Origin: Actinomycetota bacterium
Lineage (GTDB): Bacteria > Actinomycetota > Actinomycetes > Nanopelagicales > Nanopelagicaceae
Reading direction: 5' to 3'
Assembly: GCA_016870975.1 (NCBI GenBank)
Contig: VGAE01000006.1
Coordinates: forward strand, 1-64,000
DNA length: 64,000 bases
The stretch's first letter is position 1, and every line of letters starts with the position of its first letter. The position numbers and the translations under genes were made by a program. Of this stretch, positions 20,711 through 29,289 are shown in pieces. The notes beneath the pieces are model-generated. The model was not told where the DNA came from, did not search any database, and was given only the letters and a program-made list of their open reading frames with translations.

Positions 20711-20727
20711 AGTCTACTCGGTAGCCT
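20711..20727. promoter_or_regulatory. Back-to-back -10 elements for the Nudix gene and pcnA
   Basis: TAGACT on the minus strand (20711-20716) lies 7 nt before the Nudix ATG, and TAGCCT on the plus strand (20722-20727) lies 9 nt before the pcnA ATG. The divergent start codons are only 33 bp apart, so both promoters must overlap. Confidence 0.45.
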
Positions 20728-20736
20728 TAGACGCAA

Positions 20737-22170
20737 ATGGAAACCCCAGCAAAAGCAGCGAGTGAAATCGCAATTTCGGCTCTGCGCGAGAAAGCGCCAG
20801 CGGCAATTGAGCTGGCAAAAGAGTTTGCGCGCGCCGGTTTTAAATTAGCGCTGGTTGGTGGATCCGTTAGAGACATTCTTTTAAATCGACTTGGGAATGA
20901 TCTCGATCTAACTACTGATGCACACCCAGAAGATTCAAAGAAGATACTCAAGAAGTGGGGCGACGATATCTGGGAAGTCGGTATTCGCTTCGGAACTATT
21001 GGTGCTCGCAAAAACGATAAAATATTTGAAGTAACGACTTATCGAAGCGAGGTTTACGTCGAAGAATCACGTAAACCTATAGTGGCTTTCGGTAAATCGA
21101 TTGAGGTTGATTTAAGCCGGCGTGATTTCACAGTGAATGCCATGGCAATCGAGTTAACTGGTGAGATTCACTTTATTGATCCACATGGTGGTGTACGCGA
21201 CTTACTCTTAAAAGTATTAAAGACCCCAAGTACGCCAGAAATTTCATTTGGCGATGATCCTTTAAGAATGTTGCGAGCTGCGCGCTTTTCTGCCCAAACT
21301 GGATTTACTATCGCCCCAGAATTGATAGCCGCGATGAGCCAAATGTCGGATCGACTATCAATCATCTCTGCAGAACGAATCCGCGATGAATTTGTAAAGC
21401 TACTCATGTCGCCAAACCCAAGAAGTGGCATAACTACTTTGGTTGAAACCGGGCTCTGCAAAAAATTCTTACCGGAGATTCCGATGCTTAGGCTTGAGAT
21501 TGATGAACATCACCACCATAAAGATGTATATGAACATACGCTCACGGTGGTTGAACAATCTATAATGCTTGAAGATCGCTTAGGTGGACCGAATTTAATC
21601 GCTCGTCTTGCTGCGTTACTTCACGATATTGGAAAGCCAAAAACTCGGGCGCTTATTGCCGGAGGTGGCGTCTCTTTTCACCACCACGAAGTTGTCGGTG
21701 CCCGTATGGCGAAGGAACGACTAAAAAAACTCCGCTTCGATCATTATGTAGTAGAAGAAGTAGCAAAGTTGGTATTTCTACATCTCCGCTTCCACGGTTA
21801 TGGAAGTGGCGAGTGGAGTGATTCTGCAGTTCGTAGATACGTCAGAGATGCGGGAGAACTGTTAACTCATCTTCATGTATTGACTAGAGCTGATTGCACC
21901 ACTCGTAATCAACGCAAAGCTGAAACTCTGGCGAAACACTATGACCATCTAGAGTCGCGAATTGAAGAGCTAATGGCGCAGGAAGAATTATTGAAGATTC
22001 GTCCAGATTTAGATGGCCATCAGATTATGGAGATTTTGGGCGTTAGCGCTGGCCCTTCGGTCGGAAAAGCCTATGACTTTCTGCTGGAACTTCGGTTAGA
22101 ACAAGGACCGCTTGGTGAAGCCAAGGCGCGGGAAGAGTTAATTAATTGGTGGTCGAAAAATCAGAGTTAA
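20737..22170 (+). CDS. tRNA CCA nucleotidyltransferase / poly(A) polymerase family
   Basis: A 477-residue class II nucleotidyltransferase that adds or repairs 3' CCA on tRNA. The head has GGSVRD and the catalytic DLDLTTDA, the neck has RDFTVNAMAIEL and FGDDPLRMLRAARF, and an HD phosphohydrolase domain follows (HHHKDVYEHTL, LLHDIGKPKTR). It is the orthologue position of mycobacterial pcnA. Some tRNAs in this window encode CCA while both tRNA-Ser genes do not, so the enzyme is needed for maturation. It converges on the MFS gene with a 29-bp overlap. Confidence 0.92.
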   Translation: METPAKAASEIAISALREKAPAAIELAKEFARAGFKLALVGGSVRDILLNRLGNDLDLTTDAHPEDSKKILKKWGDDIWEVGIRFGTIGARKNDKIFEVTTYRSEVYVEESRKPIVAFGKSIEVDLSRRDFTVNAMAIELTGEIHFIDPHGGVRDLLLKVLKTPSTPEISFGDDPLRMLRAARFSAQTGFTIAPELIAAMSQMSDRLSIISAERIRDEFVKLLMSPNPRSGITTLVETGLCKKFLPEIPMLRLEIDEHHHHKDVYEHTLTVVEQSIMLEDRLGGPNLIARLAALLHDIGKPKTRALIAGGGVSFHHHEVVGARMAKERLKKLRFDHYVVEEVAKLVFLHLRFHGYGSGEWSDSAVRRYVRDAGELLTHLHVLTRADCTTRNQRKAETLAKHYDHLESRIEELMAQEELLKIRPDLDGHQIMEILGVSAGPSVGKAYDFLLELRLEQGPLGEAKAREELINWWSKNQS

Positions 22171-23443
22171 AGAATTTTGGTCGTAGTTTTAACGCAGCAA
22201 AGAGAATATAACTAAGCGCAATTAAAGCTGGCAGAATTGAAGAAACTCCATCGGGCGGCAAGACCAGTGCGGCTATTACAGCTCCGCTAACAATGCCACC
22301 GTTTACCACTACGTCATAAACTGCAAATACTCGGCCGCGATACTGATCAGCGATCTTCGATTGCACTAGCGCATCATTCGTGACTTTAACTCCTTGTCCC
22401 GCCATACCTGCGAAAAAACCAGTTGCAACTAAGAAGAACTCATTCTGGTTAAAGGCAAGGGCTACTGGAAGGATTGCGCTAGCGAAGAGCGAGATTCTTA
22501 TCCAGCGGTGGCGCCCATAGCGAGCAACACCAAATGGCGCCAAGATGGCACCGAGTGTTATGCCGATGCCCGCTACTGTTATGGCGAAGGCGAATCCAGA
22601 AAGTCCGCTCTCAGGATCTACGGGATCATTAAAGGTATTTCGGTTAAGCAAGAGCGCCATCAAAGTTAGCGCAGTTAATCCACTGCGCTGAATTGCAGTT
22701 GCAGATATTCCTAAGAAACAATCCTTTATTTTTCGAAGTAGTTTAAAAGCAGCGACCATCTCCCGATATGCTTCAACAATACTCTCTCTTCTTACCTCAC
22801 TCGGCAGTGGACCCAAACTTGCCTTCTTCAAACGGAGTGCTAATAAGGCGGCGATAAAGAATGCAAAAGATGCAATATTTATTATTAAAGCATCAGCTTG
22901 ATCAGCGCGTAATCGACCATCTAATAAATTTCTAATTCCAATTCCGATCCCGCCGCCAATTACGACAAAGACAGTGCCACCAGTTACCGCTGTTGCATTT
23001 ACCGAAACTAGAGTCGTTCTTCCTTCCGGACCTGTCGTGTCAAGCAAGAGTGGTAGACCAGCAGAGAGTCCCGCCAGAATCAATCGATTTACACCAAATG
23101 CAAGTAGCACAAAGATTGTTAACTCAACTCCAGTTGCGCCACTTTTCACTAAGCCAGAGACAAAGATTAATGTGAGAGCACGAAAGAGATTGGCAAAGAG
23201 AATAATTCGTTGTCTCGAAAAGCGATCCAAGATGGTTCCAACAAGCGGTCCCACAAGCGAATATGGAAGTAAGACCACAGCAAAAGCCGCTGCAGCAGAT
23301 TTAGCATCGGGCTGTCGTTCCGGCGAAAAAAGAACAAATGAGGCGAGCGCTGATTGGAATATTCCATCAGTCATCTGTCCAGTCCAACGAAGCGCGAGTA
23401 ATCTGCGGATCGACGTTACCTTCATCGCTGCTGTGAATCTCAT
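22142..23443 (-). CDS. Major facilitator superfamily transporter
   Basis: A 433-residue integral membrane protein with 12 predicted helices and MFS features such as RFSRQRIILFANLFRALT after helix 2 and YGRHRWIR in the second half. The N-terminal WTGQMTDGIFQSALASFVLF resembles efflux-type MFS proteins. The substrate is unknown. TACGCT 8 nt before the ATG suggests a leaderless start. It is divergent from the DUF5318 gene, 44 bp away. Confidence 0.82.
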   Translation of the reverse strand: MRFTAAMKVTSIRRLLALRWTGQMTDGIFQSALASFVLFSPERQPDAKSAAAAFAVVLLPYSLVGPLVGTILDRFSRQRIILFANLFRALTLIFVSGLVKSGATGVELTIFVLLAFGVNRLILAGLSAGLPLLLDTTGPEGRTTLVSVNATAVTGGTVFVVIGGGIGIGIRNLLDGRLRADQADALIINIASFAFFIAALLALRLKKASLGPLPSEVRRESIVEAYREMVAAFKLLRKIKDCFLGISATAIQRSGLTALTLMALLLNRNTFNDPVDPESGLSGFAFAITVAGIGITLGAILAPFGVARYGRHRWIRISLFASAILPVALAFNQNEFFLVATGFFAGMAGQGVKVTNDALVQSKIADQYRGRVFAVYDVVVNGGIVSGAVIAALVLPPDGVSSILPALIALSYILFAALKLRPKFFNSDFSTTN

Positions 23444-23474
23444 AAGAAGAAAGCGTAGTTATCTTTGAGGGCTT

Positions 23475-23480
23475 TATCCT
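23475..23480 (+). promoter_or_regulatory. -10 element of leaderless DUF5318 promoter
   Basis: TATCCT ends 7 nt before the ATG at 23488, and no Shine-Dalgarno sequence fits in that space. Confidence 0.5.
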
Positions 23481-23487
23481 TCTCCTC

Positions 23488-23886
23488 ATGTGGTCCAAAC
23501 GAGCCTATGTCGATTTTGCTCTAAGGAAGCGAGCGACAGTAGCGAGCATCTATCGAGGTTTAAATACGACTTCGGACGCCTGCGATGCGGATCCATATTT
23601 GAGGCGTGCTGCCAAGTTTCACGGCGTAACCACAGAACGAGATTGCCCAATCTGTCATAAAGAGAAAGTCACGGAACTGCAATACGTTTTCGGCGACCAA
23701 CTCGGCCAACACTCAGGGCGGATTAAAAGTGATGATGAATTAAGTGAGATGCAGAGTGAATATGGCGAGTTTCGCGTTTATGTAGTTGAAATTTGCCTAA
23801 ATTGCGGTTGGAACCATTTATCGGCTTCTTATCTTCTCGGTGATGGCGTGGCGCGAAAACCGCCCCGTAAAGTAAAGACTCGGTAA
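23488..23886 (+). CDS. DUF5318 zinc-ribbon protein
   Basis: A 132-residue protein of the actinobacterial DUF5318 family. It begins with the conserved MWSKRAYVDFALRKRATVASIYRG and contains a four-cysteine zinc ribbon, CPIC at about residues 53-56 and CLNC at about 106-109. The C-terminus is basic (KPPRKVKTR). The function is unknown. The same family lies upstream of ponA in mycobacteria, matching the gene that follows here after 9 nt. Confidence 0.87.
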   Translation: MWSKRAYVDFALRKRATVASIYRGLNTTSDACDADPYLRRAAKFHGVTTERDCPICHKEKVTELQYVFGDQLGQHSGRIKSDDELSEMQSEYGEFRVYVVEICLNCGWNHLSASYLLGDGVARKPPRKVKTR

Positions 23887-23889
23887 CCT
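23884..23889 (+). promoter_or_regulatory. -10 element of leaderless PBP promoter
   Basis: TAACCT overlaps the end of the DUF5318 gene and ends 6 nt before the PBP ATG, so the PBP can be transcribed alone. Confidence 0.45.
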
Positions 23890-23895
23890 TCAGAT

Positions 23896-25896
23896 ATGAA
23901 ATGGTTGATAAGGATTGTTGCCTTCTTCGCTATTTCTGGCGTAGCTCTATTTATCTTTGCGTATTTCAATACTGACATCCCAGACCCTAACGAATATGTA
24001 AATTCGCAGGCCACCATCATTCAATATTCAAGTGGTGATGAAATCGGAAGAATCGGCGCCCAGAACCGCACCATTATTCCATTAGCGAAAATTCCGCTTG
24101 ATCTCCGTCATGCTGTATTAGCGGCGGAAGATAAAGGGTTTTATTCGCAAGGCGCCTTTAATCCAATAGCAATTTTGCGCGGCGCAATTAACACCGCGAT
24201 TGGTCGCGGATTACAAGGTGGCTCCACAATCACCCAGCAATATGCAAAGACTGCCTTTTTAACTGCGGATAGAACCATTGAGAGGAAAATTAGGGAATTG
24301 ATAATCGCGATTAAATTAGAGAATCAATTAAGCAAAGATGAGATTTTCGAAAACTATCTGAACTCAATTTACTTCGGTCGCGGTGCGTATGGAGTAGAGA
24401 CTGGATCTCAGGTTTATTTTGGAAAGAGCGTTGATCAATTAACGATTCCTCAAGCAGCGGTACTTGCCTCAATTCTCCGCTCGCCTGGCTATTACGACCC
24501 AGATTTTCGCGAGGGAAATCGTGAGCGTTTAAAGGCTCGTTATAAGTACACGCTAACAAATATGGTGGATGAGGGTTGGCTAACTAAAGAAGATGAAGCA
24601 AAATTCATCGAGAAACTTCCCGATATTCGTCCACGCATCTCAACTGGACAGTTCGCCGGAAATAAGGGGCATTTAATCGAAGCAGTTCGCAAAGAGTTAA
24701 ACAATCTTGGTTTCCCAGACGAAGAGTTAATGGTTGGTGGACTTGTTATTAGAACAACTTTAGAGAAAGAGGCACAGACCGCAGCCGAGACCGCCGTTTT
24801 TCGCCAAGCGCCTAAAGATGCTCCCTCAGATCTTCACCTCGGACTGGTCTCAATTAGACCAGGCACCGGTGAAATTGTCGCAATGTTTGGCGGAAAAGAT
24901 TATTTAGAACGCCAACTAAATGATGCAACGCAAGCGATTACACAAGCCGGTTCGACCTTTAAACCATTCGCCTTAATCGCAGCTTTAGAGCAAGGTATCT
25001 CGCTGCAAACTATCTGGAACGGTGATGGACCGAAGATTTTTGATGATTTCATTGGTAGGCCATACGAGGTATCAAATTATGGAAATAAGTCATTTGGCGA
25101 TGTAACTCTTCTAGCGGCAAGCGCTAGCTCAATAAATACGGTTTATGTTCCACTAGGAATAAAAATAGGAGTAGAGAAAGTAATTGATGCTGCTCGCCGT
25201 GCTGGAATTCCAGAGAGTGTTGTTATGTTTCCTTCACCATCTGTAGTTCTCGGCGTCTCAAGCCCACGAGTCATTGATGTCGCCAACTCATTTGCAACCT
25301 TTGCGGCAAATGGCGTGAGAGCTAAACCAATTTTGATAAAAGAAGTTCTCGGGTCCAATAAAGGCCTGCTTTATCAATCACGAATTGAGACTGAACAAGT
25401 TTTTGATGAATCGATAATGGCGGATTTAAATTATGCGCTAGGTGAGGTCGTTCGCGCCGGTACTGCGACATCTGCGCTACGAGGCTTCGGCAGACCAGCG
25501 GCGGGCAAAACCGGAACTTCACAACAGAATGCTTCTGCCTGGTTCACTGGGTACACCCCACAACTTGCAACATCTATTGCATTCTTCCGCGACGATGCCA
25601 CCCAATCGCTAAATGGAATCGGTGGATTGACTTCGGTAACAGGTGGCAGTTTTCCAGCGCGAATTTGGAACGCATATATGAAAGTTGCGCTCCGCGGTCA
25701 ACCTAAATTGGATTTTGCAACACCAACCTTTATTGGGGGAACAGAATCACTACCAATTCCAGATCCGATTCCAACTATCGCGCCATTAGATGCAGCGAAG
25801 TGGTGTGTAACTGCTGATTTAGAAGGGGCGATGAAGGACCTCAAGAAGTTCTGTAAGAAAGCCTTAAAGAAGTACCCCGAGGCTGCGCTCCCTTAA
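23896..25896 (+). CDS. Class A penicillin-binding protein (glycosyltransferase/transpeptidase)
   Basis: A bifunctional peptidoglycan polymerase of 666 residues. One N-terminal membrane anchor (about 5-23) precedes the GT51 domain with AAEDKGFYS (77-84) and GGSTITQQYAK (108-118). The transpeptidase domain has STFK (353-356, nucleophile Ser353), SIN and KTGTSQQNASAW. It ends shortly after the catalytic domain, without the PASTA or proline-rich tail seen in many actinobacterial PonA proteins. Its place before rpsF-dnaB matches mycobacterial ponA1. Confidence 0.94.
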   Translation: MKWLIRIVAFFAISGVALFIFAYFNTDIPDPNEYVNSQATIIQYSSGDEIGRIGAQNRTIIPLAKIPLDLRHAVLAAEDKGFYSQGAFNPIAILRGAINTAIGRGLQGGSTITQQYAKTAFLTADRTIERKIRELIIAIKLENQLSKDEIFENYLNSIYFGRGAYGVETGSQVYFGKSVDQLTIPQAAVLASILRSPGYYDPDFREGNRERLKARYKYTLTNMVDEGWLTKEDEAKFIEKLPDIRPRISTGQFAGNKGHLIEAVRKELNNLGFPDEELMVGGLVIRTTLEKEAQTAAETAVFRQAPKDAPSDLHLGLVSIRPGTGEIVAMFGGKDYLERQLNDATQAITQAGSTFKPFALIAALEQGISLQTIWNGDGPKIFDDFIGRPYEVSNYGNKSFGDVTLLAASASSINTVYVPLGIKIGVEKVIDAARRAGIPESVVMFPSPSVVLGVSSPRVIDVANSFATFAANGVRAKPILIKEVLGSNKGLLYQSRIETEQVFDESIMADLNYALGEVVRAGTATSALRGFGRPAAGKTGTSQQNASAWFTGYTPQLATSIAFFRDDATQSLNGIGGLTSVTGGSFPARIWNAYMKVALRGQPKLDFATPTFIGGTESLPIPDPIPTIAPLDAAKWCVTADLEGAMKDLKKFCKKALKKYPEAALP

Positions 25897-26041
25897 TCCA
25901 CAATCTTTCCGCTCAAATTTCACCTTTGTCATCGGGCGGGGATACTCTTTACCACCTTCGAGGCTAGTCCTTGAAGAAGCAGCAACCCTCCTGTCGCGGA
26001 AATGCCGTGACCGATTAGTCCAGAGGAGGTGGGGTTAACGC
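25897..26041 (+). promoter_or_regulatory. rpsF leader, candidate S6:S18 autoregulatory RNA
   Basis: The 145-nt leader contains CCTCCT (25987-25992) that can pair with the rpsF Shine-Dalgarno sequence AGGAGG (26024-26029), enclosing a segment with two CCG triplets (GCCGTGACCG). S6:S18 leader RNAs that control rpsF-rpsR operons pair the ribosome-binding region and carry a CCG-containing loop, so this is a plausible member. It is not proven from one sequence. No other gene is seen in this gap. Confidence 0.4.
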
Positions 26042-26326
26042 ATGCGTCGCTATGAATTAATGGTGATTCTAGATCCAGATCTAGAAGAGCGAACAGTTGC
26101 ACCAAGTCTTGAGACATACCTCAAGATCATCAAGGAATCAGGTGGTCGTGTCGACAAGCTCGACATCTGGGGTCGTCGCCGAATGGCATTTGAAATCGCG
26201 AAGAAGAGCGAGGGAATATATGCCGTCGTTGATATGCACTGTGAACCAGCCGCAGTTAAAGAATTAGACCGCCAACTTAATTTGAACGAAGCAGTTCTTC
26301 GTACAAAAGTTGTCCGTCCCGAATAG
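26042..26326 (+). CDS. rpsF: 30S ribosomal protein S6
   Basis: 94 residues beginning [16 protein letters not shown], the standard S6 start; [20 protein letters not shown] follows. S6 binds S18 on the small-subunit platform. A strong AGGAGG lies 12 nt upstream and may be sequestered in the leader. It is the first gene of rpsF-ssb-rpsR-rplI. Confidence 0.97.
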   Translation: MRRYELMVILDPDLEERTVAPSLETYLKIIKESGGRVDKLDIWGRRRMAFEIAKKSEGIYAVVDMHCEPAAVKELDRQLNLNEAVLRTKVVRPE

Positions 26327-26355
26327 AACCGACACTTAAGTAGAGAGATAGAGAT

Positions 26356-26841
26356 ATGGCAGCGGGCGATACACAGATAACTTTGATCGGAAATCTAACT
26401 AGCGATCCTGAATTGCGCTTCACACCTTCCGGTGCAGCAGTCGCAAAATTCACGGTCGCCTCAACTCCTCGTTATATGGACCGCCAGACTAATGAATGGA
26501 AAGACGGGGATACCCTCTTCCTTAATTGCCAGATCTGGCGCCAAGCCGCAGAAAATGTTGCCGAAACACTCACCCGCGGTATGCGAGTAATTGTCTCCGG
26601 AAAATTGAAGCAGCGCTCTTACGAGACGAAAGAGGGTGAGAAGCGAACTGTCTACGAAGTTGAAGTAGATGAAGTTGGCCCATCACTCCGTAACGCAACC
26701 GCAAAGATAACTAAGACCACCCGCCAAGGTGGCGCTGGTGGCTTTAGCGCACCAACTGAACCATCAGATGATTGGTCCTCGACCACAAGCGTCGGCGGCG
26801 GATGGACATCCACCACTGCTGACGAACAACCACCCTTCTAA
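26356..26841 (+). CDS. ssb: Single-stranded DNA-binding protein
   Basis: 161 residues. The N-terminal OB-fold covers about 1-115 ([49 protein letters not shown]). A disordered Gly/Ser/Thr linker ends in the acidic tip ADEQPPF, the docking site for partner proteins. It is located between rpsF and rpsR as in most bacteria. Confidence 0.96.
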   Translation: MAAGDTQITLIGNLTSDPELRFTPSGAAVAKFTVASTPRYMDRQTNEWKDGDTLFLNCQIWRQAAENVAETLTRGMRVIVSGKLKQRSYETKEGEKRTVYEVEVDEVGPSLRNATAKITKTTRQGGAGGFSAPTEPSDDWSSTTSVGGGWTSTTADEQPPF

Positions 26842-26880
26842 AGTCCATTCCGCGAAAGCGGGCTCGAAAGGAGCACCACA

Positions 26881-27159
26881 ATGGGAGCACGTTCCAACCG
26901 AACGCTGAAGCAGAAACCAAAAATTTCGCAGGCAGCGTTAAAGAAGATTAAGAAGAGGCCTTGTGCATTCTGTCGCGACAAGGTCACATATATTGATTAC
27001 AAAGATGTAGCGACGTTACGTAAATACATCACCGATCGCGGCAAGATCCGCGCTCGACGTATTACCGGCGCCTGCACTCAACACCAACGCCAGGTAACTG
27101 CCGCGATTAAAAATAGTCGTGAAGTTGCACTTCTTCCATACACCTCGACGGCGCGATAA
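26881..27159 (+). CDS. rpsR: 30S ribosomal protein S18
   Basis: 92 residues with the S18 core [40 protein letters not shown] and RPCAFCRDK. The CxxC plus later Cys and His suggest a zinc-binding form of S18. The N-terminal extension (about 18 residues) is longer than in E. coli. A Shine-Dalgarno sequence (GAAAGGAG) lies upstream. Confidence 0.96.
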   Translation: MGARSNRTLKQKPKISQAALKKIKKRPCAFCRDKVTYIDYKDVATLRKYITDRGKIRARRITGACTQHQRQVTAAIKNSREVALLPYTSTAR

Positions 27160-27168
27160 GGAGCACTC

Positions 27169-27612
27169 ATGAAGCTAATTCTTACTCGCGAAGTAACCGG
27201 ACTTGGTAAAGCTGGTGATGTGGTATCCGTCAAAGATGGCTACGCACGTAATTTTCTTATTCCACGCGGCTCTGCGATTCTTTGGAGCGATGGCGGCGAG
27301 AAACAGATTGCTGGTATCCGTCGCGCCCGCCAGGCTCGCGAGATCCGCGATAAGGACCATGCAAATGAAATCAAGGCAAAGCTTGAGAGAGCTCTCCTTG
27401 AAATAAAGGTTAAAGTCGGTTCAACTGGACGACTTTTTGGTTCAGTAACCGAGAAAGATGTTGCTCAGGTAATTAAGAATGAGACCGGAGTCGATATCGA
27501 TCGTCATAAGATTAAATTGATGAAGCATGTAAAGAATCTCGGGAAACATACTGCCAAGGTTTCGCTTATTACTGGCGTATCTGCAAACATCACTGTAAAC
27601 GTAGTTGAGTAA
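27169..27612 (+). CDS. rplI: 50S ribosomal protein L9
   Basis: 147 residues. The N-terminal globular domain is MKLILTREVTGLGKAGDVVSVKDGYARNFLIPRG, a long connecting helix follows (about 42-75), and the C-terminal domain contains GRLFGSVTEKDVAQVI. It ends the ribosomal protein cluster and is followed by a hairpin. Confidence 0.96.
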   Translation: MKLILTREVTGLGKAGDVVSVKDGYARNFLIPRGSAILWSDGGEKQIAGIRRARQAREIRDKDHANEIKAKLERALLEIKVKVGSTGRLFGSVTEKDVAQVIKNETGVDIDRHKIKLMKHVKNLGKHTAKVSLITGVSANITVNVVE

Positions 27613-27616
27613 TTTC

Positions 27617-27643
27617 TAGGCCCGCCATTTCTCGGTGGGCCTA
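27617..27643 (+). terminator. Hairpin after rplI
   Basis: TAGGCCCGCC and GGTGGGCCTA form a 10-bp stem (one G-T pair) with a 7-nt loop, 5 nt after the rplI stop. No clear U-tract follows, so it may be a weak intrinsic terminator or an mRNA-stabilising end. Confidence 0.6.
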
Positions 27644-27730
27644 TCTCAATCTTTGAGATTCCGAAAAATATTTTTATTCACAGGGTTAATACCTACCTGA
27701 CCTGCGTATTTCCGAGTTAATAGCAATCTT

Positions 27731-27803
27731 GCCCACAACCCCTCCACAACTTCTACACAGCCACACCCACAGCTAAATCCCCTTAATCCACAACCACTCC
27801 ACA
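27731..27803 (+). repeat. CCACA-rich array upstream of dnaB
   Basis: Six CCACA pentamers lie in the same orientation at 27733, 27744, 27761, 27767, 27788 and 27799, between rplI and dnaB. CCACA is the 3' core of the DnaA box TTATCCACA, and the 27788 copy reads TTAATCCACA. The rest of the 243-bp gap shows only the hairpin. The function is unknown. Confidence 0.4.
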
Positions 27804-27855
27804 CGTAGGAAAGTGGAAGTTAGGCGCTGTCAGTGGTCGCCTAGAAGATACGCAC

Positions 27856-29253
27856 ATGAGTTTGGCGGAACTCCCTAATTACGACGATCGTCGTTCTGCC
27901 ATACCCGAATTTGATCGAACGCCACCACAAGATCTTGTCGCCGAACAATCCGTCCTCGGCGGCATGCTCTTATCTAAAGATGCGATCGGTGAAGTTGTAG
28001 AAATCCTCCGCCAACGTGATTTCTATCGACCTGCACATGAACTTATCTTTGATGTGGTTATCAATCTATATGGAAGAGGTGAACCAGCCGATGCGGTAAC
28101 CGTCGCTGCTGAATTAACTAAGCGCGGTGAAATTGCGAAGGCTGGTGGCGCCCCATATCTCCATACTCTTATCTCTGCCGTTCCCACAGCAGCAAATGCG
28201 AGCTACTACGCAAAGATTGTTAGAGAGCGCGCTATCGCTAGAAGATTGGTGGAAGCTGGCACAAAGATTGTCCAACTTGGATATGCCGCCGAAGGTGAGA
28301 TTGATGATGTTGTAGATCTCGCTGAACAAGAGGTTTACCAAGTAACAGAACGTCGCGCCGGTGAAGATTTTGTCCAATTAAATACATTAATTCCCGCCGC
28401 TCTAGACCAGATTGAAAAGATGCAATCTGGTGAACTTGCCGAAGGTGTAAAGACTGGTTTTAAAGATCTAGATAGCCTTACAAATGGATTACATCCTGGA
28501 AATATGATTGTTATCGCGGCTCGTCCCGCAGTAGGAAAATCAACTCTCGGTCTCGATATCGCCCGTAGCGTTGCTATTCACAATGGTGATTGCTCTGTCA
28601 TCTTCTCTCTTGAAATGAGCCGCTCTGAAATTACGATGCGTATGCTCTCGGCCGAAGCGCGTGTTTCATTAAACAATATCCGCTCCGGAACGCTGAGCGA
28701 TGATGAGTGGGCACGGCTGGCAAGGCGTATGGGTGAAATTAACGATGCCCCACTATTTATCGATGATTCACCGAATCTTTCGATAATGGAGATTCGCGCT
28801 AAGGCCCGCCGATTAAAGCAGCGCCACGATTTGAAGTTAGTGGTTATCGATTACCTCCAACTGATGTCCTCTGGAAAGAAAGTCGAAAACCGCCAACAGG
28901 AAGTCTCTGAATTCTCCCGCCAACTTAAACTTTTGGCTAAAGAATTAAATGTTCCGGTAATCGCTATCTCCCAGCTAAATCGTTCACCCGAACAACGCTC
29001 TGATAAGAAACCGTTGCTCTCTGATCTACGTGAATCTGGTTCGATCGAGCAAGATGCCGACGTAGTAGTTCTACTCCACCGCGATGATCTCTATGACCCC
29101 CAGAATCGATCTGGCGAAGCCGATCTGATTGTGGCTAAGCATCGAAATGGACCGACCAAGACTGTGACAGTTGCTTCACTGCTCCACTTCGCTAAGTTTG
29201 CAGATATGGCTCCGAAATATGTAGCAGAAGAGAAGATTGTTAAAGATAATTAA
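27856..29253 (+). CDS. dnaB: Replicative DNA helicase DnaB
   Basis: Hexameric 5'-3' helicase at the replication fork, 465 residues. The N-terminal domain (RTPPQDLVAEQSVLGGMLLS) is followed by a linker and the RecA-like motor with Walker A ARPAVGKST (about 218-226), Walker B VVIDYLQLM and the DnaB signature SDLRESGSIEQDADVV. There is no intein, unlike mycobacterial DnaB. The start at ATG 27856 lacks a clear Shine-Dalgarno sequence. Confidence 0.97.
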   Translation: MSLAELPNYDDRRSAIPEFDRTPPQDLVAEQSVLGGMLLSKDAIGEVVEILRQRDFYRPAHELIFDVVINLYGRGEPADAVTVAAELTKRGEIAKAGGAPYLHTLISAVPTAANASYYAKIVRERAIARRLVEAGTKIVQLGYAAEGEIDDVVDLAEQEVYQVTERRAGEDFVQLNTLIPAALDQIEKMQSGELAEGVKTGFKDLDSLTNGLHPGNMIVIAARPAVGKSTLGLDIARSVAIHNGDCSVIFSLEMSRSEITMRMLSAEARVSLNNIRSGTLSDDEWARLARRMGEINDAPLFIDDSPNLSIMEIRAKARRLKQRHDLKLVVIDYLQLMSSGKKVENRQQEVSEFSRQLKLLAKELNVPVIAISQLNRSPEQRSDKKPLLSDLRESGSIEQDADVVVLLHRDDLYDPQNRSGEADLIVAKHRNGPTKTVTVASLLHFAKFADMAPKYVAEEKIVKDN

Positions 29254-29277
29254 TAACAGATTTGCTTCACATAACGA

Positions 29278-29283
29278 TAGAAT
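29278..29283 (+). promoter_or_regulatory. -10 element of leaderless sbtA-like promoter
   Basis: TAGAAT ends 6 nt before the GTG start of the SbtA-like gene. Confidence 0.5.
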
Positions 29284-29289
29284 AGAAAT

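Noticed and set aside
24124-24180. Defective GT51 motif (FYSQGAF instead of FxxHxG) in the class A PBP
   Set aside because: The catalytic Glu-Asp and GGSTITQQ are intact, and actinobacterial PBPs commonly lack the histidine at this position, so it is not a meaningful loss.
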